NCBI RefSeq assembly: GCF_002834385.1
Contig: NZ_PITQ01000006.1
Span: 186,001 to 250,000 of the forward strand
Origin: Rahnella sp. AA
GTDB lineage: Bacteria; Pseudomonadota; Gammaproteobacteria; Enterobacterales; Enterobacteriaceae
DNA: 64,000 bases
Reading direction: 5' to 3'
A program made the position numbers and the translations under genes. Below the pieces are notes generated by a model that was given only the letters and a program-made list of their open reading frames with translations, made no database searches and was not told the origin of the DNA. Positions 15,857 to 24,868 of the stretch are shown piece after piece. Every line of letters starts with the position of its first letter. Position 1 is the first letter of the stretch.

Positions 15857-16732
15857 TTAATCGGTCAGCCAGCTGGCCTGACGCTGCATCACCGGCAGCG
15901 GGTAACGGCGGTTATCCATGTCCGGCAGCGCATTCAGCAGGCCGCGCGTGTACGGATGCTGCGCGTTATCCAGATCGGTGGCAGCGATGGATTCCACAAT
16001 GCGTCCGGCGTACATCACCAGCACACGGTCGCAGAAACTGCGCACCAGATTGATGTCATGACTGATAAAAATCAGCCCCAGACCACGCGTTTTCACCAGA
16101 TCGTCGAGCAGCGCCAGTACCTGTAAACGCACCGAAACGTCAAGCGCGGAGGTCGGTTCGTCGGCAATCACCATTTCCGGATCGGTGATCAGCATCATCG
16201 CAATCATGATGCGCTGCCCCTGCCCGCCGGAAATCTCGTGCGGATACAGGCCGTACACGCGCTCCGGGTCGCGGATCCGCACCACGTCGAGCATGTTCAG
16301 CACTTTGCTTTTGGCGTCTTTATATGAGCATTTATGGTGCGAACGCCACGCTTCAGCAATCTGATCGCCGACGCACAGCACCGGATTCAGCGAGTATTTC
16401 GGATCCTGCATAATCATCGAGATGCGCTTCCCGCGCACCTGCCGCATTTGTTTCGCGGTAGCATTGCGCAAATCCACATCGGCGAACTGCATTTTGCTGG
16501 CCGTAATCTGCGCTTTCGACGGATGAAGGTGCAGCAACGCGCGTCCGACGGTGGATTTACCGGAGCCGGATTCACCGACAATCGCCAGTTTTTCGCGCCC
16601 GAGCTGGAAGGAAACGCCGCGCACCGCGTGCGTCACCAGACGACCATTCACAAAGCTGACGTTAAGGTCGCGCACGTCGAGCAACACCGGAGCGTCAGTC
16701 ATTTCGGGGATCGAGGATGTCACGTAGGCCAT
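15857..16732 (-). CDS. ABC transporter ATPase, DppD/OppD type
   Basis: Partner ATPase, 291 residues, with Walker A GESGSGKS near 54-61, signature ISGGQ (in HEISGGQGQRIMIAMML), Walker B ending ADEPTSALD and the C-terminal HPYTRGLLNALPDM segment typical of peptide-type ATPases. The start is unclear: the ATG at 16730-16732 has AGGAG directly against it, while a GTG three codons on (16721-16723) has AGGAG at a normal nine-base distance and may be the true start. Either way it overlaps the end of the upstream permease gene by about 30-38 bases, so expression is probably coupled. Confidence 0.88.
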   Translation of the reverse strand: MAYVTSSIPEMTDAPVLLDVRDLNVSFVNGRLVTHAVRGVSFQLGREKLAIVGESGSGKSTVGRALLHLHPSKAQITASKMQFADVDLRNATAKQMRQVRGKRISMIMQDPKYSLNPVLCVGDQIAEAWRSHHKCSYKDAKSKVLNMLDVVRIRDPERVYGLYPHEISGGQGQRIMIAMMLITDPEMVIADEPTSALDVSVRLQVLALLDDLVKTRGLGLIFISHDINLVRSFCDRVLVMYAGRIVESIAATDLDNAQHPYTRGLLNALPDMDNRRYPLPVMQRQASWLTD

Positions 16733-17600
16733 CTCCTAAGAAGTTGAACGCCAGGCTGTTAATCAGGATCGCCAGACCCGGGATCGTTGCCACCCACCAG
16801 CACTCCATCATGTAAGTACGGCCGCTGGAAATCATCGCGCCCCACTCAGGATCCGGCGGCTGTGCGCCTAATCCGAGGAAGCCAAGCCCTGCGGCGGTCA
16901 GGATAATACCGGCCATATTCATGGTGATGCGGATGATCACCGACGGCAGGCACAGCGGCACAATGTGACGCCACAACACCCGCACCGGAGACGCGCCCTG
17001 CAAACGCACCGCCGAGATAAAATCTGCCTGACGCAGCGAGAGCGTTTCGGCACGCGCCAGACGCGCAATCGGCGGCCAGGCGGTGAGCGTAATCGCGATC
17101 ACCACGTGTTCCAGCCCCGGCCCGAGCGCGGCGACAAACGCCAGCGCCAGCACCAGACTCGGAAAGGAGATGAAGATATCGGTGACGCGCATCAGCACCA
17201 TGTCGGTTTTGCCGCCAAAATATCCGGCAGTCACGCCGAGTAATAAGCCGAGCGGCCCGACGGTGACAGACACCAGCAACACGATGTAGAGCGTGATCCG
17301 CGAACCGTAAACCAGACGGCTGAAGATATCGCGGCCAAACTCGTCGGTGCCAAACCAGTGCGCCGCCGACGGCGGGCTGAGCGCGTTATTTAAGTCCTGT
17401 ACCAGCGGATGGAACGGCGCAATCCACGGAGCGAACAGCGCCACAATCATTAACACCAGAACAATCGCACCACCGATGGCGGTCAGCGGATTGCACGCCA
17501 TCTGCCAGAGGAAATGCCCGACGCGGCCAAACGCCCGTTTCACACGCTGGCGTTTTTCGTCGCCCGCGCTGAGCACCACAGAATCGAGGGAAATCGTCAT
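16695..17600 (-). CDS. ABC permease, DppC type
   Basis: Inner-membrane subunit of 301 residues with an N-terminal cytoplasmic stretch, a first membrane span near residues 40-60, the DppC landmark FGTDEFGRDIFSRLVYGSR (quoted in part as GTDEFGRDIFSR), five further spans and the coupling-loop region RLQGASPVRVLWRHIVPLC, ending AGLGFLGLGAQPPDPEWGAM. Its start overlaps the DppB-type gene by four bases. It pairs with that subunit to form the channel. Confidence 0.9.
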   Translation of the reverse strand: MTISLDSVVLSAGDEKRQRVKRAFGRVGHFLWQMACNPLTAIGGAIVLVLMIVALFAPWIAPFHPLVQDLNNALSPPSAAHWFGTDEFGRDIFSRLVYGSRITLYIVLLVSVTVGPLGLLLGVTAGYFGGKTDMVLMRVTDIFISFPSLVLALAFVAALGPGLEHVVIAITLTAWPPIARLARAETLSLRQADFISAVRLQGASPVRVLWRHIVPLCLPSVIIRITMNMAGIILTAAGLGFLGLGAQPPDPEWGAMISSGRTYMMECWWVATIPGLAILINSLAFNFLGDGLRDILDPRND

Positions 17601-18685
17601 ACTTTTGTCCTCGGGTCAAAGACCTGATACAGCAGGTCAGAGAGCAGGTTCAGCACCACGAAAATCATACCGACCACCAGCACGCAACCCATCACGGCGT
17701 TCATATCGCCGAGCATCAGGCTGCTGGTGAGATAGGAACCGAAGCCCGGCCAGGAGAAGACGGTTTCGATCAACACTGCGCCTTCCAGCAGCGAACCGTA
17801 GGCCAGCGCGACCACGGTCAGCAGCTGAACCAGAATGTTGCGGAACGCGTGGTTCCACAGCACATCCCATTCGCTCAGCCCTTTGACGCGGGCGGTGATG
17901 ATGAATTCCTGCGAGAGCTGCGCCAGCATAAAGCTGCGGGTCATGCGGCTGATGTAGGCCAGCGAGTGAAAACCGAGCAACGACGCGGGCAGGATCAGGT
18001 GGTTCAGCGCGTTGCGGAAAACTTCCCCATTTCCGGCGATCAGCGCGTCGATCAGCATAAAACCGCTGTGACGCGTAACCTGCCCGTCGAGGCTGAAATC
18101 CACGCGCCCCGCACCGCCGACCCAACCGAGCCAGGCGTAAAACACCAGTAATCCCATCATGCCGACCCAAAATATCGGCGTGGAATACCCGGCCAGGCTG
18201 ATGATGCGCACCACATAATCGGCAATGCTGTTGCGTTTTGCCGCCGCCAGAACGCCCAGCGGAATACCCACACCAGCGCCGAGAATGATCGCCAGCGTCG
18301 CCAGTTCCATGGTGGCCGGGAAAACGCGCAGAATATCCTGCGTCACCGGTTTGCCGGTCAGCAGCGCGTTGCCTAAATCCCCGTGCGCCAGCCCGGAAAG
18401 GTAGATGCCAAACTGCGTCCACAGCGGTTTATCAAAGCCAAGCTGATGATAAACCTGCTGATATGTGCTGTGGTCGGCGTCCGGCCCGACAATCGCCAGC
18501 ACCGGATCCACCGGCATCACGCGGCCAATGAAAAACGTCAGCAGCAGCAGGCCGAACAGCGTGACCGCCACCTGCACCAGCCGTTTGCCGATGCGTCCGG
18601 CGGGAATGCCGGAATGCCAGGTCCGGGTTTGTGTGGGCTGTTTTTGCGTAGTATGAGTTTGCGTTGGCTGAGTTTGCGTGGTCAT
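17597..18685 (-). CDS. ABC permease, DppB type, with T/Q-rich N-terminal tail
   Basis: Inner-membrane subunit of 362 residues, longer than the usual 310-340. The extra length is an N-terminal cytoplasmic tail (residues 1-22) made of threonine, glutamine and proline with an imperfect T-Q-x-x-P-T-Q repeat, before a normal DppB body: first span at about 36-55, the conserved GLDKPLWTQFGIYLSGLAHGDLG-like region (LGFDKPLWTQFG), FWVGMMGLLVFY, and the coupling loop near RVKGLSEWDVLWNH. The start overlaps the binding-protein stop by four bases (ATGA), which supports the long form. Confidence 0.9.
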   Translation of the reverse strand: MTTQTQPTQTHTTQKQPTQTRTWHSGIPAGRIGKRLVQVAVTLFGLLLLTFFIGRVMPVDPVLAIVGPDADHSTYQQVYHQLGFDKPLWTQFGIYLSGLAHGDLGNALLTGKPVTQDILRVFPATMELATLAIILGAGVGIPLGVLAAAKRNSIADYVVRIISLAGYSTPIFWVGMMGLLVFYAWLGWVGGAGRVDFSLDGQVTRHSGFMLIDALIAGNGEVFRNALNHLILPASLLGFHSLAYISRMTRSFMLAQLSQEFIITARVKGLSEWDVLWNHAFRNILVQLLTVVALAYGSLLEGAVLIETVFSWPGFGSYLTSSLMLGDMNAVMGCVLVVGMIFVVLNLLSDLLYQVFDPRTKV

Positions 18686-20325
18686 AACCCTTTACCTCCC
18701 GCCGGTTGTGCGTCAGCGGCGTCATCTTTGTAGACGTCGCGCAGGAAAGTGGTTGCAGACGGGTGCGGCAGATAATTTTTGACATCCGTGCGCACCACGA
18801 TGGAATCGACCATTTGCGAAACCGGCACCAGCGCCGGGATCAGCGCGTCGTAACGTTCCTGAATCGCGAAGTAATCCTGCTTTTGCTTTTCAGGGTCGCG
18901 TTCGAGCAGCGCCTGATCGATATCCGTATTCAGCTGTTTGTCGTAGAAACCGGTGCGCCAGCCCTGAAAATTGGTGAGGCGCGCCGCATCACTGTTGTCC
19001 GGGTTGTAGACCAGCGAACGCAGGCTGGAATGCGGATGCGGTTCCACGCCGCTGCCGCCACGCCCGACCAGCATGGCGAATTTGCGTTCACGCATCGCAC
19101 CGTAAATCTGGTTGCCGGTACCGGTGACGATTTTGGCGCGAATGCCCGCCTGCATCAGCGTGGACTGCACGGCAATCGCGATATTAAGGAATGGCTGGTC
19201 GGCCAGCACCCGCAGCGTGGTGTCAAAACCGTCCGGATATCCGGCTTCCGCCAACAAGGCTCTGGCACGCGGAATGTCAAGTGTGTAGCCCGGATCCGGC
19301 AGCGTGGCGGGCATGCCGACCTGAATCGGACGCTGATGCACAATGCCGTAACCGGTCATCAGCGCTTTGCCGATGCCCTGATAATCAATCAGGTAGCGCA
19401 CCGCTTCGCGTACTTTGGGGTTAGCGAAATGCGGCTCTTTCATGCTCATCGCCACGTAATAAATGGTGCCCTTTTTCACCTGATCCACGACCATCGCCGG
19501 ATCATGGCTGAGCGCGGTCACGTCGGAAACCGCCATATTATTGGCAATATCCAGATCGCCTTTTTCAATCATCAGGCGCAGGGTCTGGGATTCCTGAAAA
19601 TGGCGGAACACTACGCGGGAAAGTCGCGGTTCGCCACGCCAGTACTGCGGATTACGGCTCATGTTCAGCACATCTTTCGCCTGCCAGCTGTCGAGACGGA
19701 ACGGGCCGGAACCCGCTTCGTTGGTGGTCAGCCAGCGGTTTCCCCAGTCGCCGTTCACTTCGTGCGCCTGCACGGTTTTACTGTCCAGCGCCACCACGCT
19801 GCCGAGCGCGGCCAGCGAATAAATCACCAGTTTCGGGTCGTTCGGTTTAGGCAGCCGGATTTCAACGGTATTGGGTGACGGCGCGCGGACCATTTCATCG
19901 ACGTTCTTTTTGGTGAATCCGTAAGACTTCCACACCGACGCCTGCGCCAGATTCAGGTGCAGAATGCGGCGCATCGACCACACCACATCGTCCGCGGTGA
20001 CCGGATTGCCCGAGTGAAATTTCACGCCTTCGCGCAGATGAAACGTAATCAGATTTCCGGCGTCGTTGACCTCCCACGAGGTCGCCAGCGCCGGACGCAC
20101 GTTAGTCAGTTGTTGCGGATCAAGCTCAATCAGCGGGTCATAAAGATTCACCACAATGCCGACAATGTCGTTGCCGGTCATCGCTGCGGGATCGAGCGTC
20201 AGCAGGTTATTCATGTTCATGCCGATGATCAGCTGGTCGGGCGGCGTTTTCGCCAGCGCCGGCCAGCAGCTCACCGACAACAGGAGCGCGAAAAACCACG
20301 CCCTGAGGGGTGTGCCAGAGTTCAT
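18682..20325 (-). CDS. family-5 substrate-binding protein (peptide/sugar-acid type)
   Basis: Periplasmic binding protein of 547 residues with a cleavable signal peptide (hydrophobic core AWFFALLLSVSCWPALA, cleavage near residue 25; no lipobox). The family 5 signature LREGVKFHSGNPVTADDVVWS lies at about 115-135 and the later REAVRYLIDYQGIGKAL segment fits. Translation starts at 20323-20325 after GGAAGG. It sits between the enolase-superfamily gene and the permeases in one minus-strand operon. Many family-5 proteins bind oligopeptides, but some bind oligosaccharides or opines; the linkage to a sugar-acid-type enzyme argues for a carboxylated sugar-like ligand here, as inference. Confidence 0.88.
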   Translation of the reverse strand: MNSGTPLRAWFFALLLSVSCWPALAKTPPDQLIIGMNMNNLLTLDPAAMTGNDIVGIVVNLYDPLIELDPQQLTNVRPALATSWEVNDAGNLITFHLREGVKFHSGNPVTADDVVWSMRRILHLNLAQASVWKSYGFTKKNVDEMVRAPSPNTVEIRLPKPNDPKLVIYSLAALGSVVALDSKTVQAHEVNGDWGNRWLTTNEAGSGPFRLDSWQAKDVLNMSRNPQYWRGEPRLSRVVFRHFQESQTLRLMIEKGDLDIANNMAVSDVTALSHDPAMVVDQVKKGTIYYVAMSMKEPHFANPKVREAVRYLIDYQGIGKALMTGYGIVHQRPIQVGMPATLPDPGYTLDIPRARALLAEAGYPDGFDTTLRVLADQPFLNIAIAVQSTLMQAGIRAKIVTGTGNQIYGAMRERKFAMLVGRGGSGVEPHPHSSLRSLVYNPDNSDAARLTNFQGWRTGFYDKQLNTDIDQALLERDPEKQKQDYFAIQERYDALIPALVPVSQMVDSIVVRTDVKNYLPHPSATTFLRDVYKDDAADAQPAGGKGL

Positions 20326-20376
20326 GATGTACCTTCCGGGTAGAGTCAGAGGTTTATTATTTTTTCTGCCCGCAGG

Positions 20377-21531
20377 TCAGTCGCGGCTGACGGTATGGGT
20401 CTCTATGTATTCAAAATTGATGTCCTCTCCGAGGCCGGGGCGGTCAGACAGATGCACAAAACCCTGTTCATCCATCGGGTCAACGATGCTGTTCAGGTAG
20501 GCGGCGGGTTCGTCATATTCAAGGAACGGATGCAACAGGCCGCGTTCGTACCAGCGGCAGTTGCGGATCGCACCGACCACCGCCAGGCTGGCCGCGCCGT
20601 TGCCGTGAACTTCGCAATCCATGCCGAACGCTTCAGCCAGACCGGCGACTTTCATGCACGGCGAAATGCCGCCGACGCCGTTTGCGCCAGCGCGCAGAAT
20701 GTCGCAGGCACCGGCTTTCACCCAGTCCGCACGGCTGTGATGTTTGCCGCCCAGGCTTTCCGGGCCGATGACGTCGATTGACAGGTTTTCCGCCAGCCAC
20801 GCGTAGGACGCCATGCTCTCTTCTTCCATCGGTTCTTCGAACCATGCGAAGTTGAGTTTTTCCAGTGCCTTACCGATGGTCAGCGCCTGACTGCGGCTGT
20901 ACCAGTGATAGCCATCAAGCATCAGTTCGATATCCGGCCCGACCGCCTCACGTACGGCGGCGCAGGCTTTGATGTCCATTTTCGGATCCGGCGCGAACGC
21001 CACCGGCGGCATCCAGGTGTGAAGCTTGATAGCCTGATAACCGCGTGCCACCAGTTTTTCAGCGAACTGACCGAATTCGTCCGGCGTTGAAAGGCCGCCT
21101 TTCAGCTCGTCACCGCACATGGTGCTGCCGTAAGCCGGGACTTTTTCGCGGAATCCGCCCAGCAGTTTGTGTACCGGCATATTCAGCTTGCGGCCAATCA
21201 GATCCCACAACGCCTGCTCAACAAACGACAACGCGCGTTCGGTCAGCTGATGCGCGCTGCCGCGCTGCCAGTGAACCAGATCCTGCCACAAACGTTCCCG
21301 GTCAAACGGGTTCTGACCAATCAGCACTTTTCTAAAAAATGCGTTCACGACGTGCGGACGCACCACTTCCGGCGGCGCGAATGAATAACCGCAATCGCCT
21401 TCGTCAGTGGTAATCGTCAGCATCGCCATTTTTGCCTGACTTTCTTCACCCGGATGCGAATGACCTGCGCTGTCTGAAACACGCCGGGTCGGATAAGTAA
21501 AAACAGTGACTTCAACAGAACTTATTTTCAC
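20377..21531 (-). CDS. enolase-superfamily enzyme, mandelate racemase-like
   Basis: Predicted Mg-dependent dehydratase, racemase or cycloisomerase acting on a carboxylate by alpha-proton abstraction. Numbering from the longer ATG form (21546): base Lys174 with His176 in IKLHTW, metal ligands Asp211, Glu237 and Glu263 (GPESLGG), and an Asp282/His314 pair matching the second acid-base dyad of mandelate racemase. The K-x-H in place of K-x-K marks a less common subgroup. The GTG at 21529-21531 is used as start because AGG lies about nine bases upstream and MKISSVEVTVF is a typical family N-terminus; the ATG at 21546 has no ribosome site. First gene of the operon; consensus CRP sites lie upstream, suggesting a catabolic, glucose-repressed pathway. 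Substrate unknown. Confidence 0.82.
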   Translation of the reverse strand: MKISSVEVTVFTYPTRRVSDSAGHSHPGEESQAKMAMLTITTDEGDCGYSFAPPEVVRPHVVNAFFRKVLIGQNPFDRERLWQDLVHWQRGSAHQLTERALSFVEQALWDLIGRKLNMPVHKLLGGFREKVPAYGSTMCGDELKGGLSTPDEFGQFAEKLVARGYQAIKLHTWMPPVAFAPDPKMDIKACAAVREAVGPDIELMLDGYHWYSRSQALTIGKALEKLNFAWFEEPMEEESMASYAWLAENLSIDVIGPESLGGKHHSRADWVKAGACDILRAGANGVGGISPCMKVAGLAEAFGMDCEVHGNGAASLAVVGAIRNCRWYERGLLHPFLEYDEPAAYLNSIVDPMDEQGFVHLSDRPGLGEDINFEYIETHTVSRD

Positions 21532-21601
21532 AGCGATACCTGCCATTACTGAGAGAGTTAACGCTCATCAGAGCGCCCCCGGATTACACTTCTGCCCGCA
21601 A

Positions 21602-21617
21602 TGTGAGCCTCCTCACA
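21602..21617. promoter_or_regulatory. consensus CRP-binding site
   Basis: TGTGA-GCCTCC-TCACA matches the CRP consensus at all ten core positions. It lies about 70-85 bp upstream of the enolase-superfamily gene, and a -10-like TGTAAT is present on the minus strand at 21588-21583. The site suggests cAMP-CRP activation of the leftward operon. Confidence 0.72.
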
Positions 21618-21746
21618 CTGTGTTAAAACTGCAATCCAACATAAATAAAATAGCGTTTCATTATTGAACTTAGCCAGTTTATTCACGCATTGCCACGGCT
21701 AAAAGCCGAAAATTTTCGCGTAAGTTTGGGCATCTGCACGGTGCGA

Positions 21747-21762
21747 TGTGAGCATTTTCACG
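21747..21762. promoter_or_regulatory. second CRP-like site
   Basis: TGTGA-GCATTT-TCACG matches nine of ten core positions. It is 145 bp to the right of the first site, in the 400-bp interval between the leftward enolase/ABC operon and the rightward membrane-protein gene, so either could be the target. Nothing else was recognised in the interval 21547-21945; it holds no open frame of note. Confidence 0.5.
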
Positions 21763-21945
21763 AAAGTGGGGAGAAGTGTGATCTGTACAGGAAGTAGGCG
21801 GGCTGACTGTGTGGGATTAAAGGTACATGCGGCGATAAAATGCGTTACATCATGTTAATTCATTATATTTCAATGGCATATTGCAATACCCCGTGAAATG
21901 GATACATTATCCCGATCGCATCTTCATTAAAAAGGATTTTTAAAT

Positions 21946-23010
21946 ATGCATGCCCCGAAGATATCCCCCTTTCCCCCTATATACTGGCTACAAATAGTGT
22001 TTCTGTATCTGAGCCTGTTATTTTTAATTCCTCAGGGTGTTTTATTTTACCCGATAGTTGTCCCGCCCGGGTTAATACTCCTGGCGATCGCTTATATTCG
22101 GCGAAAATCAATACAAAAAGTTTATCGGCAACTGCGTAAGAAAAAAAATTATCCGGATAAAAACATATCACTAAACACGGCAGAAATGATTTGTTTTATT
22201 AGTGTACTTTGCAGTTTCTATTGCCTCATGGCATCTGTCACATTTTACTTTAGCTCATCACTGCAATCCCCGATTATATTTCTTCTGACGATAATTTTTT
22301 GTATTTACTTACTTATTCATTATTACATTGCCTACATAGACCCGGAGAGTTCAGTCTTTGTTAAGACTTTTTTCAAAATTATCAAATTTTCATGGGTTTT
22401 GATTACCGCGTACAGTTATGTAGCAACCCGCAAGAGTGTTATGGAACTAATTGATATACCTTACGAAAAAACAATCATCATGACAACAACGCTTGGCCTA
22501 GCCGCTGTGAAATACACTTATTATTACTGTGTGTTTTTCATTGTCGTTATAATTATTCTATCCGCATTTGGCATAAAAACAAAACGCATCCCTTCGCGGT
22601 GGAATACGCGAATAATGCAAAAATCACCGAACCGGCAAGTGTTTACGCTGTTGCTTTTTGTGGGGTGTGTCGTTTGGCTTATTTATACACTCACTTACTC
22701 TGCTATTGTCGAAAGCGTATTTAGCAGAACAATACCGCTCGATTCCCGGACCTCCTTCTACTGCCATGACCGGTATATGATTGTTAACGAAAATCCGGAT
22801 GCGTCATATATTTTCATCTCCGAAGGAGACTACCGGATGGCCATACAGCACGATAATCAATATACTTTCTCACGGCTGAAATGCATTGACTCCGTTCCTT
22901 ATTACACCATCACCCCGGTGAAAAATGCCACGGTGCTCATCGCTGATGGGCTTGCTGCAAAACTGGCGCTATTACAGGGCGATATACGTAAGGTCACCGC
23001 GGGCAAATAA
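21946..23010 (+). CDS. unassigned polytopic membrane protein
   Basis: A 354-residue protein with no family I recognise. It has about seven hydrophobic segments: near residues 12-50 (two), 78-105, 108-132, 148-162, 193-212 and 232-252. A basic cytoplasmic loop (KVYRQLRKKKNYPDKN) follows the first pair. The last 100 residues (from SRTIPLDSRTSFYCHDRY) are soluble, with two cysteines (in YCHD and KCIDS), and probably lie outside the membrane. The gene is visibly more AT-rich than its neighbours, with runs of AT-rich codons in the membrane part, which hints at horizontal acquisition. It stands alone between a divergent catabolic operon and exoX. Confidence 0.62.
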   Translation: MHAPKISPFPPIYWLQIVFLYLSLLFLIPQGVLFYPIVVPPGLILLAIAYIRRKSIQKVYRQLRKKKNYPDKNISLNTAEMICFISVLCSFYCLMASVTFYFSSSLQSPIIFLLTIIFCIYLLIHYYIAYIDPESSVFVKTFFKIIKFSWVLITAYSYVATRKSVMELIDIPYEKTIIMTTTLGLAAVKYTYYYCVFFIVVIIILSAFGIKTKRIPSRWNTRIMQKSPNRQVFTLLLFVGCVVWLIYTLTYSAIVESVFSRTIPLDSRTSFYCHDRYMIVNENPDASYIFISEGDYRMAIQHDNQYTFSRLKCIDSVPYYTITPVKNATVLIADGLAAKLALLQGDIRKVTAGK

Positions 23011-23128
23011 AATGCAAACCCGGCATTATGATGCCAGAGCGCTTGTCACCCTGATTGAAAAATCAGGCAAAATAAATTAGGGTCACGGTAATTTACCGGC
23101 AAATGCCCGGTGGGCTCGGGAGTGGAAT

Positions 23129-23791
23129 ATGTTGCGTGTTATTGATACGGAAACCTGCGGGTTGCAGGGCGGCGTGGTGGAAGTGGCGTCTGTCGATATT
23201 GAGGACGGAAGGATCGTCAATCCGATGAGCGACCTGGTTCGCCCCGATCGCCCGATAAGCTATCAGGCGATGGCTATCCACAAAATCACCGAGGCCATGG
23301 TGGCCGATAAACCGTGGATTGAAGATGTCATTCCCCGCTACCACGGCAGCCCATATTACGTCGCCCACAACGCCAGTTTCGACCAGCGCATGCTGCCTGA
23401 AATGCCCGGACAATGGATATGTACCGTTAAACTGGCGCGTCGTCTGTGGCCGGGAATTAAGTACAGCAATATGGCGTTGTACAAATCCCTCAAGCTCGAC
23501 GTGAAAACTCCGGCGGAACTGCATCATCACCGCGCGCTGTTTGACTGCTATATCACCGCCGCGTTACTCATCCGCATTATGGATGAATCCGACTGGACGC
23601 CGGAAGAAATGGTCACTATCACCGGCAGACCTGCGCTGATTACCACCATGATGTTTGGCAAATACCGGGGTAAAAAGATTGCAGAAATCGCCGAAGACGA
23701 CCCGGCATATTTGCGCTGGATGCTGAAAAATATCAAAGAATTAACGCCCGATCTGCGGATGACGCTTAAACATTATCTTGATGCGCAATAG
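23129..23791 (+). CDS. exoX: exodeoxyribonuclease X
   Basis: A 3'-5' DNA exonuclease of the DnaQ/DEDDh superfamily, used in mismatch repair and recombination in E. coli. The 220-residue length matches ExoX. Catalytic residues are in place: Asp6 and Glu8 (VIDTETCGL), Asp85 (HNASFD), His134 and Asp139 (HHHRALFD). The C-terminal part (MMFGKYRGKKIAEIAEDDPAYLRWML) is the ExoX-specific extension. The start at 23129 is preceded by a GGGCTCGGGAG stretch with a usable GGAG. The gene is monocistronic, ending against a convergent LysR gene. Confidence 0.92.
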   Translation: MLRVIDTETCGLQGGVVEVASVDIEDGRIVNPMSDLVRPDRPISYQAMAIHKITEAMVADKPWIEDVIPRYHGSPYYVAHNASFDQRMLPEMPGQWICTVKLARRLWPGIKYSNMALYKSLKLDVKTPAELHHHRALFDCYITAALLIRIMDESDWTPEEMVTITGRPALITTMMFGKYRGKKIAEIAEDDPAYLRWMLKNIKELTPDLRMTLKHYLDAQ

Positions 23792-23819
23792 CGTTTTCTG
23801 GCCTTCCGGAGCAATAACA

Positions 23820-23851
23820 AAAAGCATTCATTGCTCAGCGCGAATGCTTTT
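23820..23851. terminator. two-way terminator between exoX and a LysR gene
   Basis: AAAAGCATTC (23820-23829) pairs perfectly with GAATGCTTTT (23842-23851) around a 12-base loop. The A and T ends give a T-run in either direction. The stem includes the stop codon of the leftward LysR gene. Confidence 0.72.
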
Positions 23852-24775
23852 CGTTTTACCCGCGATAAGCGCTTTTAGTTTGTGCAAAATCCATTCTATA
23901 GCCGGTTCTTTTTCCCGCCGGTTATTCCATAACAGTGACAGATGATATTTTGATGTTTCGACAGGGACATCATCAAAATCAAAATCATAGCGTTTGCACC
24001 AGACATCGACTAATCCCTCAGGAACGGTCGTAAACACGGGTAAACGCGATAAGATAAGCGGCTGAGAGGCAAAGTTCGGGGTGACGTATCTCACCGTTCT
24101 TTTACGTTCTGATAACGCGAGCTGGCTATCGATCAGGCTTTGATTTGCGCCTCTGTACGAAACCAGAAGATGATCATATTTTATAAAATCTTCAATGCTC
24201 AGCGGTTTTTCGATTTCGATCTGCTTTCTGTCCCAAACGGTTTTGAAACCAAATTGCACCAGATTTTCTCTGCCCGCTTCCTGCGTCAGGTCTTTTCCGA
24301 CCGAAATAATCACATCCGCTTTATCATCCCTGATCATTTGCAAATCTTTATAAGGGTCTGAGCCTAATACAGTAATTGTTATCCCCGGGGCTTCGGCACT
24401 TAATATTTCCAGTAAGTCTGCCATCAGCCAATGTTCGACCCAGTCACTCATCCCGATACGAAAGTTATAGCTGTCGGCAGCCGGATTGAATGAAGGGAAA
24501 TCGAAAATTGCGCGATGAACGTTTTGAAGTACAGGCCGGAAAAACCCGACGAGTTTTTCGGCACGGGTAGTGGGAAGCATGCCCCGGGATGTGCGGATAA
24601 AGAGCGGGTCATCAAACATCTCACGCAATCTTTTTAAGGCGGCACTCATCGCGGGCTGCCCCAGATGAAGCCGTTTTGCTGCGTTGGTGACACTGCGCTC
24701 TTCAGCCATGATGACCAGTACGATCAATAAGTTAAGGTCTATTTTACCAAAATCATTTTCATTGATATCTTTCAT
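23828..24775 (-). CDS. LysR-family transcriptional regulator
   Basis: A 315-residue regulator with an N-terminal winged helix-turn-helix (about 13-72: LNLLIVLVIMAEERSVTNAAKRLHLGQPAMSAALKRLREMF, quoted in halves) and a LysR effector-binding domain. The sequence type (DLNLL... at the start, FDDPLFIRT after the HTH) belongs to the NodD/SyrM-like group. It is divergent from the metallo-hydrolase/amidase pair, with 93 bp between, and most likely controls that pair. The inducer may be the substrate of the hydrolase. Confidence 0.88.
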   Translation of the reverse strand: MKDINENDFGKIDLNLLIVLVIMAEERSVTNAAKRLHLGQPAMSAALKRLREMFDDPLFIRTSRGMLPTTRAEKLVGFFRPVLQNVHRAIFDFPSFNPAADSYNFRIGMSDWVEHWLMADLLEILSAEAPGITITVLGSDPYKDLQMIRDDKADVIISVGKDLTQEAGRENLVQFGFKTVWDRKQIEIEKPLSIEDFIKYDHLLVSYRGANQSLIDSQLALSERKRTVRYVTPNFASQPLILSRLPVFTTVPEGLVDVWCKRYDFDFDDVPVETSKYHLSLLWNNRREKEPAIEWILHKLKALIAGKTKSIRAEQ

Positions 24776-24826
24776 AATTTTAATCGATTTGAATAATCAG
24801 ATGCACGTAATCATACTTCGGCATTA

Positions 24827-24847
24827 ACAGGTTAACAATCAACCTGT
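24827..24847. promoter_or_regulatory. 21-bp palindrome in the LysR/hydrolase divergent region
   Basis: ACAGGTT-AACAATC-AACCTGT is a perfect seven-base inverted repeat lying 21 bp before the hydrolase start codon. In this divergent LysR arrangement it is a good candidate for the regulator's operator; as RNA it could also form a leader hairpin just before the ribosome site. Confidence 0.5.
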
Positions 24848-24868
24848 CCAAACATTATCGGGAGTAAC

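Noticed and set aside
18706-19878. 390-codon plus-strand frame opposite the family-5 binding protein
   Set aside because: Histidine/arginine-rich mirror frame without a ribosome site.
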